The notes beneath the pieces were generated by a model, which did not search any database, was not told the origin of the DNA, and saw only the letters and a list, made by a program, of their open reading frames with translations. The position numbers and the translations under genes are program-made. From Bacillota bacterium (GTDB lineage: Bacteria > Bacillota > Clostridia > Christensenellales > CAG-138): DNA of 8,889 nt. Location of the stretch: positions 1 to 8,889 of the forward strand of contig JAEYLA010000254.1 of NCBI GenBank assembly GCA_023461495.1, in the 5' to 3' direction. The first letter of the stretch is position 1. Every line of letters starts with the position of its first letter. This document shows, piece after piece, positions 1-6,219 of this stretch.

Positions 1-2
1 TC

Positions 3-593
3 GTTTGCATCGGCAAGAACTACTACGCGCACGCGCTGGAAATGCAGAGCACGCCGCCCGAGCAGCCGCTGATGTTTTTAAAGCCGTCCACCAGCGTTAT
101 CGGCCCTGAGGATGTGATCGTATATCCCCCGGACAGCGGCCGGGTCGATTATGAAGCGGAGCTTGGCATTGTCATTTCCCGCCGTTGCAAAGATGTGGCG
201 GAGGACGATTTTCAGGATGTCATTTTGGGCTATACCTGCGTTAACGATGTCACGGCGCGGGACTTGCAGGCAAAGGATGGGCAGTGGACGCGCGCAAAAG
301 GGTTTGATACGTTCTGTCCGATCGGCCCGTGGATTGAAACAGAGCTTGATCCGTTTTCCGTCAGGGTGGAGTCCCGCCTTAACGGCAGGGTATGCCAGAG
401 CGAGAGTACGTCCATTATGATGCATAATGTGAAAAAGCTTGTTGCCTACATTACCCGTGTGATGACGCTGCTGCCCGGGGATGTGATTGCAACGGGAACA
501 CCCGCGGGCATCGGCCCCATGCAGGCGGGGGATTGGATCGAAGTGGAAGTGGAAGGAATTGGCGTGCTGCGCAACCGCGTAGAGCGCGAATGA
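3..593 (+). CDS. Fumarylacetoacetate hydrolase (FAH) family protein, 5' end missing
   Basis: This is the last 196 residues of an FAH-superfamily enzyme; the reading frame is open to the window edge. Seen: the family opening motif CIGKNYYAHA, then FLKPSTSVIGP, then DYEAELG with two glutamates (codons 153-155 and 159-161) and NDVTARDLQ with an aspartate (codon 246-248). In the family these three acidic residues hold the divalent metal. KGFDTFCPIGPW and the C-terminal GTPAGIGPMQAGD are also typical. Family knowledge: members hydrolyse, decarboxylate or isomerise beta-diketo acids such as acylpyruvates and oxaloacetate; the true substrate cannot be read from sequence. Short bacterial versions are about 250 residues, so roughly 50-60 N-terminal residues lie upstream. 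The TGA stop is 23 bases before the yerC start, which suggests one operon. The family is certain, the substrate unknown. Confidence 0.93.
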   Translation, partial: VCIGKNYYAHALEMQSTPPEQPLMFLKPSTSVIGPEDVIVYPPDSGRVDYEAELGIVISRRCKDVAEDDFQDVILGYTCVNDVTARDLQAKDGQWTRAKGFDTFCPIGPWIETELDPFSVRVESRLNGRVCQSESTSIMMHNVKKLVAYITRVMTLLPGDVIATGTPAGIGPMQAGDWIEVEVEGIGVLRNRVERE

Positions 594-603
594 TGAAAAT
601 AGC

Positions 604-609
604 AGGAGG
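604..609 (+). promoter_or_regulatory. Ribosome binding site that sets the yerC start
   Basis: AGGAGG lies 7 bases before the ATG at 617. Two in-frame ATGs at 590 and 593, overlapping the stop of the upstream gene, have no such site before them. The 617 start is therefore preferred, and it also gives the usual family length. Confidence 0.8.
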
Positions 610-616
610 CGCCGTT

Positions 617-922
617 ATGGAGTTTTCGTCCAAATTAAAAAGCAAAGAGGTAGACTCGTTGTTTGAATTGGTGCTCATGCTCCAGGATGAGGAGGAGTGC
701 TACCGCTTCTTTGAGGACATCTGCACCATATCCGAGGTTCAGGCAATCGCGCAGCGCCTGGAGGTGGCAAAGCTTCTTAGAAGCGGCATCACATATCAGG
801 AAATTGCCCAGCGGCTGGGCGCTTCCACGGCGACCATCAGCCGCGTCAACCGCTCCTTAAGCTATGGCTCGGGCGGCTATCAGATATTGCTTGAGCGCCT
901 GGAAAAGAGCGGGGGCAAATAG
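617..922 (+). CDS. yerC: YerC/YecD family TrpR-like DNA-binding protein
   Basis: A 101-residue protein of the TrpR-related YerC/YecD family, which is about 100 residues long. Seen: an acidic N-terminal helix region (residues 12-35), the segment ISEVQAIAQRLEVAKLL (38-54), then a helix-turn-helix of the Trp-repressor type, ITYQEIAQRLGASTATISRV (58-77), followed by NRSLSYGSGGY. The family binds DNA as a small helical dimer; its ligand and regulon are poorly known, and tryptophan binding should not be assumed. It lies between the FAH-family gene and rqcH with gaps of 23 and 19 bases, so it is probably co-transcribed with both. Nothing in the sequence shows which promoter it controls; autoregulation or control of neighbours is only a guess. 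Confidence 0.9.
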   Translation: MEFSSKLKSKEVDSLFELVLMLQDEEECYRFFEDICTISEVQAIAQRLEVAKLLRSGITYQEIAQRLGASTATISRVNRSLSYGSGGYQILLERLEKSGGK

Positions 923-941
923 ATACTTTGGAGGTACCCCA

Positions 942-2690
942 ATGGATGGCCTTTCTCTGCTGGCCGTAACGCATGAACTGCAGGTTCTTGTAAGCGGCAA
1001 AGTAGATAAAATTCAACAACCGGAACGCGATACCATTTTATTGACTATACGGGCGGGGGGCAGCAACTATCGGCTGCTCCTTTGTGCGCATCCCGAAAAC
1101 GGCCGCGTACAGCTCACGGAAGCTTCCTATACAAATCCGCCGGAGCCGCCGACATTCTGTATGCTGCTGCGCAAGCGGCTTGCGGGCGGACGTCTGACTT
1201 CCGTTACGCAGCCCGGGCTTGACCGGGTGCTGCTCCTTTGCTTTGAAGCGCGGGATGAACTGGGAGACACCGTGACCCTGCAGCTTGTTGTGGAGCTGAT
1301 GGGCAAATATTCCAACATTTGCTTCTTAAACCAGAATGGGCAGATCTTAGACTGTGTGCGGCATGTCAGCGCGGGCATGTCGAGTGTGCGCATCCTGCTG
1401 CCCGGTATCATTTATGCGCCGCCGCCCAAACAGGACAAACTCGACCCGCTGCAAGCCGGGGAAGAGGTGTTTTTTGCGGCGCTTTCCGGCCGCGGCGGCG
1501 TACACAAGCTGCTGTGCGTGCGGTTTTCCGGCCTCTCGCCGGATTGCGCGCGGCAAATGGCAGCGAGATGGTCCGGCGACACGGAACTGTATGCGGAAGC
1601 ACTCTCGGAAGCGGATCGCAAATCGTTTGCAAAATTCCTGTACGGGCTGTACCAAGGCTTTGCGCGCGGGGCGTTTCGGCCTACGCTCGTTTACAACGAG
1701 TACCGTGATCCTGTTGCGTTCTATGCGTTTGAACCTTCGCATGGCGGGGAGCGGACAGTTGCGTTTGCTTCCATAAGCGTGGCGCTCGACAGCTTTTATG
1801 CCCAGCGGGACATTCTTGAGCGCTTTCGCCGCCGCAGCGCGTCGCTGCAAAGGACGCTCCAAAACCACTTGGAGCGCAATTATAAAAAGCAGGCGGTGTT
1901 TGAAACAGCGCTCAATCAAAACGAAGACCTTGAGGCGCTGCGCCTGAACGGAGAGCTTTTGATCGCGCACGCGCACCAGTTGAAGCGCGGCATGCAGCAG
2001 GCGAAGATTTTAAACTACTATCTGGATCCGCCGCAAGAAACGGTGGTGCCGCTTGATGAAAAGCTTTCTCCGCAGGAGAACGCCCAGCGTTATTTCAAGC
2101 GCTACCAGAAGGGCAAGGCGGCAAAGGCGCTGGCGGCCGAGCAACTGCGGCAGACCCGGGAAGAAACCGCGTATCTTGAAGGGCAGCTTGACAACCTGAA
2201 CAAATGTGAGACCGATGTGGAGCTTATTGAAATCCGGGAAGAGCTGGTGCGCGAAGGCTATATGAAGCCTGAGAACAGCAAGGTGAAGACGCCCAAACAC
2301 GTACCCTCAAAGCCCATGCGCATACGTTCTTCGGACGGGTTTGAAATTCTCATTGGACGCAACAACCAGCAGAACGACACCCTGACGCTGCGTATTGCCC
2401 AGAGCGATGATTTGTGGCTGCACACCAAGAACATCCCCGGCTCTCATGTTATCGTCAAAAGCGAGGGGGAAGTGCCGGAAACCACGTTATATGAGGCCGC
2501 CATGCTTGCAGCCTATTACAGCAAGGGCCGTACTTCTTCCTCTGTGCCGGTGGATTACTGCCCGCGCAAATACGTCAAAAAGCCCGGCGGGGCAAAGCCG
2601 GGCATGGTGATCTATGCCACCAACCGTACGCTGTATGTAACACCCGATGAGGCGGTTGTGAAAAAACTGGAACAAAATGCGGAATTCTGA
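942..2690 (+). CDS. rqcH: RqcH, NFACT-family ribosome quality control factor (fibronectin-binding protein A homologue)
   Basis: A 582-residue NFACT protein; Bacillus RqcH is close to 570. The start is the ATG at 942 with GGAGG at 930-934; an in-frame ATG at 864 would run inside yerC and is rejected. Domains in order: NFACT-N (about 1-190) with PPTFCMLLRKRL (70-81) and GLDR, whose Asp94-Arg95 match the DR pair needed for tRNA binding in RqcH; a helix-hairpin-helix-like part (about 190-270); a long charged coiled coil (about 285-440); and NFACT-R (about 455-560) with FEILIGRNN (from 467) and KKPGGAKPG (546-554). Family knowledge: RqcH binds obstructed 50S subunits carrying peptidyl-tRNA, recruits tRNA-Ala and adds C-terminal alanine tails that mark the nascent chain for proteolysis. 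Older annotations call it a fibronectin-binding protein. Its partner RqcP is not in the window. It is the last gene of the cluster, before a strong terminator. Confidence 0.95.
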   Translation: MDGLSLLAVTHELQVLVSGKVDKIQQPERDTILLTIRAGGSNYRLLLCAHPENGRVQLTEASYTNPPEPPTFCMLLRKRLAGGRLTSVTQPGLDRVLLLCFEARDELGDTVTLQLVVELMGKYSNICFLNQNGQILDCVRHVSAGMSSVRILLPGIIYAPPPKQDKLDPLQAGEEVFFAALSGRGGVHKLLCVRFSGLSPDCARQMAARWSGDTELYAEALSEADRKSFAKFLYGLYQGFARGAFRPTLVYNEYRDPVAFYAFEPSHGGERTVAFASISVALDSFYAQRDILERFRRRSASLQRTLQNHLERNYKKQAVFETALNQNEDLEALRLNGELLIAHAHQLKRGMQQAKILNYYLDPPQETVVPLDEKLSPQENAQRYFKRYQKGKAAKALAAEQLRQTREETAYLEGQLDNLNKCETDVELIEIREELVREGYMKPENSKVKTPKHVPSKPMRIRSSDGFEILIGRNNQQNDTLTLRIAQSDDLWLHTKNIPGSHVIVKSEGEVPETTLYEAAMLAAYYSKGRTSSSVPVDYCPRKYVKKPGGAKPGMVIYATNRTLYVTPDEAVVKKLEQNAEF

Positions 2691-2716
2691 CATTCCGGTC
2701 GTCCTAGTGCTATACT
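2687..2716 (+). promoter_or_regulatory. Promoter-like sequence over the rqcH stop codon
   Basis: CTGACA (2687-2692, five of six matches to the sigma-A -35) is followed after 18 bases by TATACT (2711-2716), which has a TGC directly before it and so reads as an extended -10. The -35 overlaps the TGA stop of rqcH. A start near 2723 would give an RNA of only about 65 bases before the hairpin terminator at 2747-2787. It may be a real short-RNA promoter or a chance match; no gene is downstream on this strand before the terminator. Confidence 0.4.
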
Positions 2717-2746
2717 ATGCATGAGCGTCGGCTTGCTGCAAACGGA

Positions 2747-2787
2747 AAAGGTGCGCCCGACACGATCAGGCGCGCCTTTCTTTTTTT
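2747..2787 (+). terminator. Intrinsic terminator of the rqcH operon, overlapping the end of ylbJ
   Basis: An 11-bp stem (2747-2757 with 2769-2779, one G-T wobble, GC-rich core GCGCC/GGCGC) with an 11-base loop is followed by a C and seven Ts (2781-2787). On the minus strand the same stem is followed by TCCGTTT, so it may also stop ylbJ transcription, less efficiently. The ylbJ stop codon lies in the loop, so the last codons of ylbJ form one arm. Confidence 0.85.
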
Positions 2788-3875
2788 CCAAACAGCAGCG
2801 CAAGAAGGAAGGCTGCGGCCACCCCAAGCGCCGATGCAAACAGTAGTGCAAGCCCGGTCAGCGCGTTGACGACGTAATAGGGCGCTGATATGGGGGCAAG
2901 CGTTTGTGCCGCCGCGGGGGAGAAGGCGAGCATCAGGTACGCAATCGCCGCGGAGCAGATGCCATGCAGCAGCTTGATCGCAAGGTAACGGAGTGGTTTT
3001 TGGAAGGGGACAAACGCCATGGCCTGCACCATGATGCTAAGGCCGCCAAAGGAAATCAGGAATGTGCACAGCGGTACGGAGTATAGAATAGGTAAACCCG
3101 CTTTTGCGATACGGCTGCAGCCGCCCGTCATCTCGAGGAGGCCCATTAAAATACCCCTTGCGGGAGACGCGCCCGAGACATTTGAGAACGCTGCGTCCAG
3201 AGGCAGGGATAAAACGTCAAATACCTTAAGCTGGGTCAGTACCTCCGAGAGCACGAGGAAAAACACCACCGTGCCGCCGACCTTGAGCATATCCACCATG
3301 CCGTCCCCCATGCAGCGCGGCAGTATACGGTACAGCGGCTCCGCCTGCGTCAAAGGAACGCGGACGGGTTTGGAATAGGAAAGTGGCCAAAGGAAGCGAA
3401 GGAGAATTCCAATGAGGAACGCCCCGCCATAATAGGAAACGGCAAGCGGCGCAAACAGGCGGGGATTTTGGAACATACCGCTCGCGACAGCGCCCATCAA
3501 AAACATGGGGCTGCACAGGTTGCATACGGTGCCCAGGCGCTCGCATTCTTCCCCGGTGATGCTGTTTGAAGAAAGCAGCATGCCGGTAAGCCGCGGACCG
3601 GAAGGATACCCCGAAATACCGCCAAGCAGCATGAGCGGCACGGCGTACTGGGAAATCCTGAGGCGCTTTGAAATGGGATAAAAGAGGTTGGCCAGCAGTT
3701 GCAGCGCGCCGGTACGCTCCATCAGTGTGGCGCTGGCAAAAAACGGGAACAATGTGGGGAGAAGAATCTCCCACCAGAGCGTCAGGCCTTCCTGTGCCGC
3801 AAGCATTGCGGGCCGTGAAAACAGCACGAGCAGGATACACAGAAGAAAAGCAAAAAAAGCGACGGCGCGTTTCAT
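2766..3875 (-). CDS. ylbJ: YlbJ-like integral membrane protein (sporulation YlbJ family, Gate/nucleoside-recognition type)
   Basis: A 369-residue, very hydrophobic protein with about eight membrane segments, starting with a signal-anchor-like segment (residues 4-20). The ATG at 3875 has GGAGG (3882-3886 on the other strand) 6 bases before it. Seen: LWWEILLPTLFPFF (33-46), GGISGYPSGPR (85-95), NLCSPMFLMGAV (119-130), LLEMTGG (246-252) and FGGLSIMVQ (276-284). These glycine-rich motifs fit the YlbJ family, which shares the Gate (nucleoside recognition) fold with SpoIIM-like and nucleoside transporter proteins. In Bacillus, ylbJ is needed for sporulation and is expressed in the mother cell; the transported substrate, if any, is unknown. 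The neighbouring patatin and tmcAL genes repeat the ylbJ-ylbK-ylbM grouping of Bacillus and support the call. I could not identify a convincing sigma-E promoter in the 85-base gap before it. Confidence 0.78.
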   Translation of the reverse strand: MKRAVAFFAFLLCILLVLFSRPAMLAAQEGLTLWWEILLPTLFPFFASATLMERTGALQLLANLFYPISKRLRISQYAVPLMLLGGISGYPSGPRLTGMLLSSNSITGEECERLGTVCNLCSPMFLMGAVASGMFQNPRLFAPLAVSYYGGAFLIGILLRFLWPLSYSKPVRVPLTQAEPLYRILPRCMGDGMVDMLKVGGTVVFFLVLSEVLTQLKVFDVLSLPLDAAFSNVSGASPARGILMGLLEMTGGCSRIAKAGLPILYSVPLCTFLISFGGLSIMVQAMAFVPFQKPLRYLAIKLLHGICSAAIAYLMLAFSPAAAQTLAPISAPYYVVNALTGLALLFASALGVAAAFLLALLFGKKERRA

Positions 3876-3960
3876 CAGTTACCTCCCCCGCCGCGAATGG
3901 GCAGCATGCCGGAATCGGGAACATAGTCCCTAACATGCTTATGTAGGAAGGAGAACATGC

Positions 3961-4785
3961 ATGACGAAAAAGGTGGGCCTGGCGCTCGGGTCAGGCAGCG
4001 TCAAAGGCGTTGCGCACATCGGCGTGATACAGGTATTGGAGGAAAACGGGGTCCCCATTGATCTGGTGGCGGGATCGAGTGCCGGCGCAATTGTTGGCGC
4101 CATCTATTCCGTCGGTACGGACCTTTCCCTTCTCGGAAAATACTTTGAGGCAATCAACAGCCGTGATTTTATGGATATGACGGTGCCGCGCAACGGAAAA
4201 GGCGGCGTTGTCAAAGGCAACCGCATGCAGGAAATGGTACGCATCTTCACGCATGACAAGACCTTTTTAGAAACGCGTATTCCATTTATCTGTATGGCGG
4301 TGGATGTGGAGACAGGGGAATTGATCGCATTCCAAAATACGGATAAGAAGCTGCATGAATGCGTGCGCGCAAGCATGGCGATACCGGGCATCTTCATGCC
4401 GGTGCGTTTGGATGGAAGGCTTTTGGTGGATGGCGGCGTATTGGAGCGCGTACCCTGCATTCCTCTAAGGGAGGCGGGCGCGGATGTGGTGATCGGCGTG
4501 GATGTCGGCTACCGCGGGGAGGTGCAGCGCATAGAAGTGCCGACTGCCCGCGCGCTGTTTGACCGCTCTCGCGAGATCATGATGTGGCATATCACCCGCG
4601 CGCGGCAGGAATGCGCGGACATTGTGCTTTGCCCAAAGGTGCTGGATTTTATGAAGGGCTTCTCCAACAAGCACACGCAGGAAGGCATTGTCGAAGGCAG
4701 GCGGGTGGCGGAGGAAGCTTTGCCGCGTATCCTGGAAATTTTAGAGCAAAACGAAATCCCACTGCGCCAGAAAAAAACGCGTTAA
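3961..4785 (+). CDS. Patatin-like phospholipase, RssA/YlbK type
   Basis: A 274-residue patatin-domain protein. Seen: the oxyanion-hole loop LGSGSVKG (residues 9-16), the nucleophile elbow GSSAG (38-42, catalytic Ser40), the ASMAIPGIF segment (137-145) and the DGG motif (157-159, catalytic Asp157). The Ser-Asp dyad is therefore complete. The LGSGS form of the first loop, rather than LGGGG, is characteristic of RssA/YlbK proteins. The family is predicted to hydrolyse acyl esters of lipids, in the cytoplasm or at the inner membrane face; there is no signal peptide. The start at 3961 has AAGGAG (3948-3953) 7 bases before it; an ATG at 3957 is out of frame. It is divergent from ylbJ across 85 bases and convergent with tmcAL with only 4 bases between the stops and no hairpin in that gap, so the two transcripts probably overlap. 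The substrate is unknown. Confidence 0.9.
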   Translation: MTKKVGLALGSGSVKGVAHIGVIQVLEENGVPIDLVAGSSAGAIVGAIYSVGTDLSLLGKYFEAINSRDFMDMTVPRNGKGGVVKGNRMQEMVRIFTHDKTFLETRIPFICMAVDVETGELIAFQNTDKKLHECVRASMAIPGIFMPVRLDGRLLVDGGVLERVPCIPLREAGADVVIGVDVGYRGEVQRIEVPTARALFDRSREIMMWHITRARQECADIVLCPKVLDFMKGFSNKHTQEGIVEGRRVAEEALPRILEILEQNEIPLRQKKTR

Positions 4786-4789
4786 GCTT

Positions 4790-5995
4790 TTATATGACGA
4801 TGGGCGGGGCGGTGAAATCCCGTTGCGGCGTCTCCTGCTTTGCAAGAAGGGAATACACGTCATGCGCGCGGATATCCGTTTCAAGCGTGAGCTGCGCCGC
4901 GGCGGGAAGGTTTGCGATATCGGAACGGCGCATCACAAGCGGAAGCGTATGCCTGTTGCCAATGGCGGAAAGCAGGCTGCGCGCGCTACGCTTAAACCCA
5001 AGTACCCTCAGGTATAGGCCGTCTTCTGAAAACGCGGTGTGCGCAAGCGGCTTTTTGATGCCGAGCAGCGCGCACGCGCAGATGCGCTTGCACCGGGCAA
5101 GCGTATAGCGCTTGCTCTTTAAAAGGCAAAACAGCTCCGCTGTCGTGCGCGCCTCGCGCGAGGCGCGGTACAATACATTTTCAAACCCTTCCTGTACATC
5201 GGGGAGGGCTTTCATTTCCTCCGCGTTCATCATGCGCAGCGCATAGAGCATCATGGGTTCCGCGTCCGCCATGGTGACGCAGTGGATGCCGCCGAGCTTA
5301 AAATACCCGCCCACATACATCGGCATGCCCTCATAGGCGCTTTCATTGCAGCAGCAAAGCGCTTCGCGGATCGCCGTGGCGCTCGAGAACGCGCCGGAAA
5401 GCGCCACATCGTTGTAGCCCGCGCCTACCCGATGGATGGCCACAGGCTCCGCTTCGGGGGCATATTGCTGTAAAAACCGTACATATTCCATGCCTAATAT
5501 GCTGTTGGGGGTGCTGAGCGCTTTTAAAAGCACCTGCGGCGCGCCGCAGGATTCCAGTGCGTCATAGCGCGCGCGGGGGTAGGATTTTCCGAGGGAAAGC
5601 TGTGTCTTCAGTGCCTCACGGAAGGCAGGCGGCTCGCTTTTGAGCGCTTCGGCCGCCTTTAAAAGGTCATCCGTTTCCGGCGTTTCGCTGCCAAAGCACA
5701 AATAGTCGAGCACGCCGGTACCGGCAAGCACGCGCACGCCCCCTGCGGCAAACCGTTCCGCACTGGAGATGGCGCATACTGTGGGCAGTTCGAGCACAAG
5801 ATCCGCGCCCGCAAGCAGCGCCCATTGCGCGCGGGTATATTTATCCGCGATCGCGGGCTCGCCACGCTGCACATAATCCCCGCTCATTACCACAATGATA
5901 TAATCGCACTTTGTAACCTCCCGCGTACGTTCCATGTGATACACATGTCCATTGTGCAGGGGATTGTATTCGGCTATGATGCCTGCGACGTGCAT
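4790..5995 (-). CDS. tmcAL: TmcAL, tRNA(Met) cytidine-34 acetate ligase (YlbM)
   Basis: A 401-residue protein of the TmcAL/YlbM family, near the usual 400-415. Seen: the nucleotidyltransferase-type ATP-binding motif HNGH (14-17) within GIIAEYNPLHNGH, then MSGDYVQRGEPA (37-48), VLELPT (67-72), PNSILGMEY (163-171) and SSATAIR (204-210). Family knowledge: the enzyme activates acetate with ATP to acetyl-adenylate and transfers it to the wobble cytidine of elongator tRNA-Met, giving ac4C34, which keeps the codon reading accurate. It acts in the cytoplasm. The ATG at 5995 is preceded on the minus strand by AAGGAA about 10 bases away. It is divergent from pta-ackA, which produces its substrate acetate. 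An extended -10 promoter for it lies about 30 bases upstream. Confidence 0.95.
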   Translation of the reverse strand: MHVAGIIAEYNPLHNGHVYHMERTREVTKCDYIIVVMSGDYVQRGEPAIADKYTRAQWALLAGADLVLELPTVCAISSAERFAAGGVRVLAGTGVLDYLCFGSETPETDDLLKAAEALKSEPPAFREALKTQLSLGKSYPRARYDALESCGAPQVLLKALSTPNSILGMEYVRFLQQYAPEAEPVAIHRVGAGYNDVALSGAFSSATAIREALCCCNESAYEGMPMYVGGYFKLGGIHCVTMADAEPMMLYALRMMNAEEMKALPDVQEGFENVLYRASREARTTAELFCLLKSKRYTLARCKRICACALLGIKKPLAHTAFSEDGLYLRVLGFKRSARSLLSAIGNRHTLPLVMRRSDIANLPAAAQLTLETDIRAHDVYSLLAKQETPQRDFTAPPIVI

Positions 5996-6025
5996 TTTGG
6001 ATAGTTCCTTTCATTTATTTTATAG

Positions 6026-6057
6026 ATTTTAACACATATATTGTTGGCAATTATCAA
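6026..6057 (-). promoter_or_regulatory. Probable tmcAL promoter
   Basis: Read on the minus strand, TAAAAT (6031 to 6026) is preceded by TGT, forming an extended -10. A TTGATA (6057 to 6052) lies 20 bases upstream, too far for an ideal -35, so the extended -10 probably carries the promoter. The predicted transcript would begin near 6019, about 24 bases before the tmcAL ATG. Confidence 0.45.
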
Positions 6058-6095
6058 ACCCGTGCGTTTTGATGGAAAAATTATTGGATTCTTGG

Positions 6096-6124
6096 TTCCG
6101 AAAGGGGGAAGAGTGTGATATAAT
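6096..6124 (+). promoter_or_regulatory. Probable pta-ackA promoter, extended -10 type
   Basis: TATAAT (6119-6124) is a perfect -10 and is preceded by TGA (6116-6118), giving an extended -10. The hexamer 17 bases upstream, TTCCGA (6096-6101), is a poor -35 and lies inside one of the TCGGAAC-type repeats. Start is expected near 6131, giving a leader of about 90 bases before the pta ATG. Confidence 0.7.
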
Positions 6125-6128
6125 TTGC

Positions 6129-6159
6129 AGGGCAAGATCGGAACGGCGTTGCCCTTTTT
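6129..6159 (+). terminator. Terminator-like hairpin at the 5' end of the pta leader
   Basis: AGGGCAA (6129-6135) pairs perfectly with TTGCCCT (6149-6155) around a 13-base loop, followed by TTTT (6156-6159). It falls immediately after the -10 box, so transcription from that promoter would start at or within its 5' arm. It could be a leader attenuator, a 5' stabilising stem-loop, or a terminator for readthrough from upstream. The loop contains TCGGAAC. The stem is modest, so this is tentative. Confidence 0.45.
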
Positions 6160-6219
6160 CGCTGTTGCATTTCGGAACAGCCAACAAGCCAGGCTTATGG
6201 AAGGAGCGAAGGTAAAATC

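Larger units (their letters stand above)
6095..6178. repeat. Three copies of TCGGAAC around the pta promoter, two forming a 9-bp inverted repeat
   Basis: GTTCCGAAA (6095-6103) and TTTCGGAAC (6170-6178) are perfect reverse complements. A third copy of the core, TCGGAAC, lies at 6138-6144. Relative to a start near 6131 the copies sit in the -35 region, just inside the transcript and further downstream. This spacing would suit binding sites for a regulator, but no known site is recognised. Confidence 0.4.

Noticed and set aside
864..944. An earlier in-frame start for rqcH at 864
   Set aside because: It would overlap yerC by 59 bases and add residues unlike the family; the ATG at 942 has GGAGG at the right distance and gives the normal RqcH N-terminus.
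1347..1976. A 209-codon minus-strand frame inside rqcH
   Set aside because: It is a shadow of a clear RqcH coding region and has arginine-rich, low-information sequence.
2717..2790. A small open frame starting ATG at 2717 in the rqcH-ylbJ gap
   Set aside because: There is no ribosome binding site, and the frame runs through the terminator hairpin and into antisense of ylbJ.
3226..3936. A 236-codon open frame on the minus strand in a second frame over ylbJ
   Set aside because: It is rich in arginine, histidine and proline with no family motif, and overlaps ylbJ on the same strand, which has a good start site and membrane-protein motifs.
3876..3960. A sigma-E promoter for ylbJ or a sigma-A promoter for the patatin gene in the 85-base divergent gap
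   Set aside because: CATAAG and TATGTT-like pieces exist, but none has both boxes at proper spacing. A short GGGA/TCCC inverted repeat at 3917-3930 is too small to claim.
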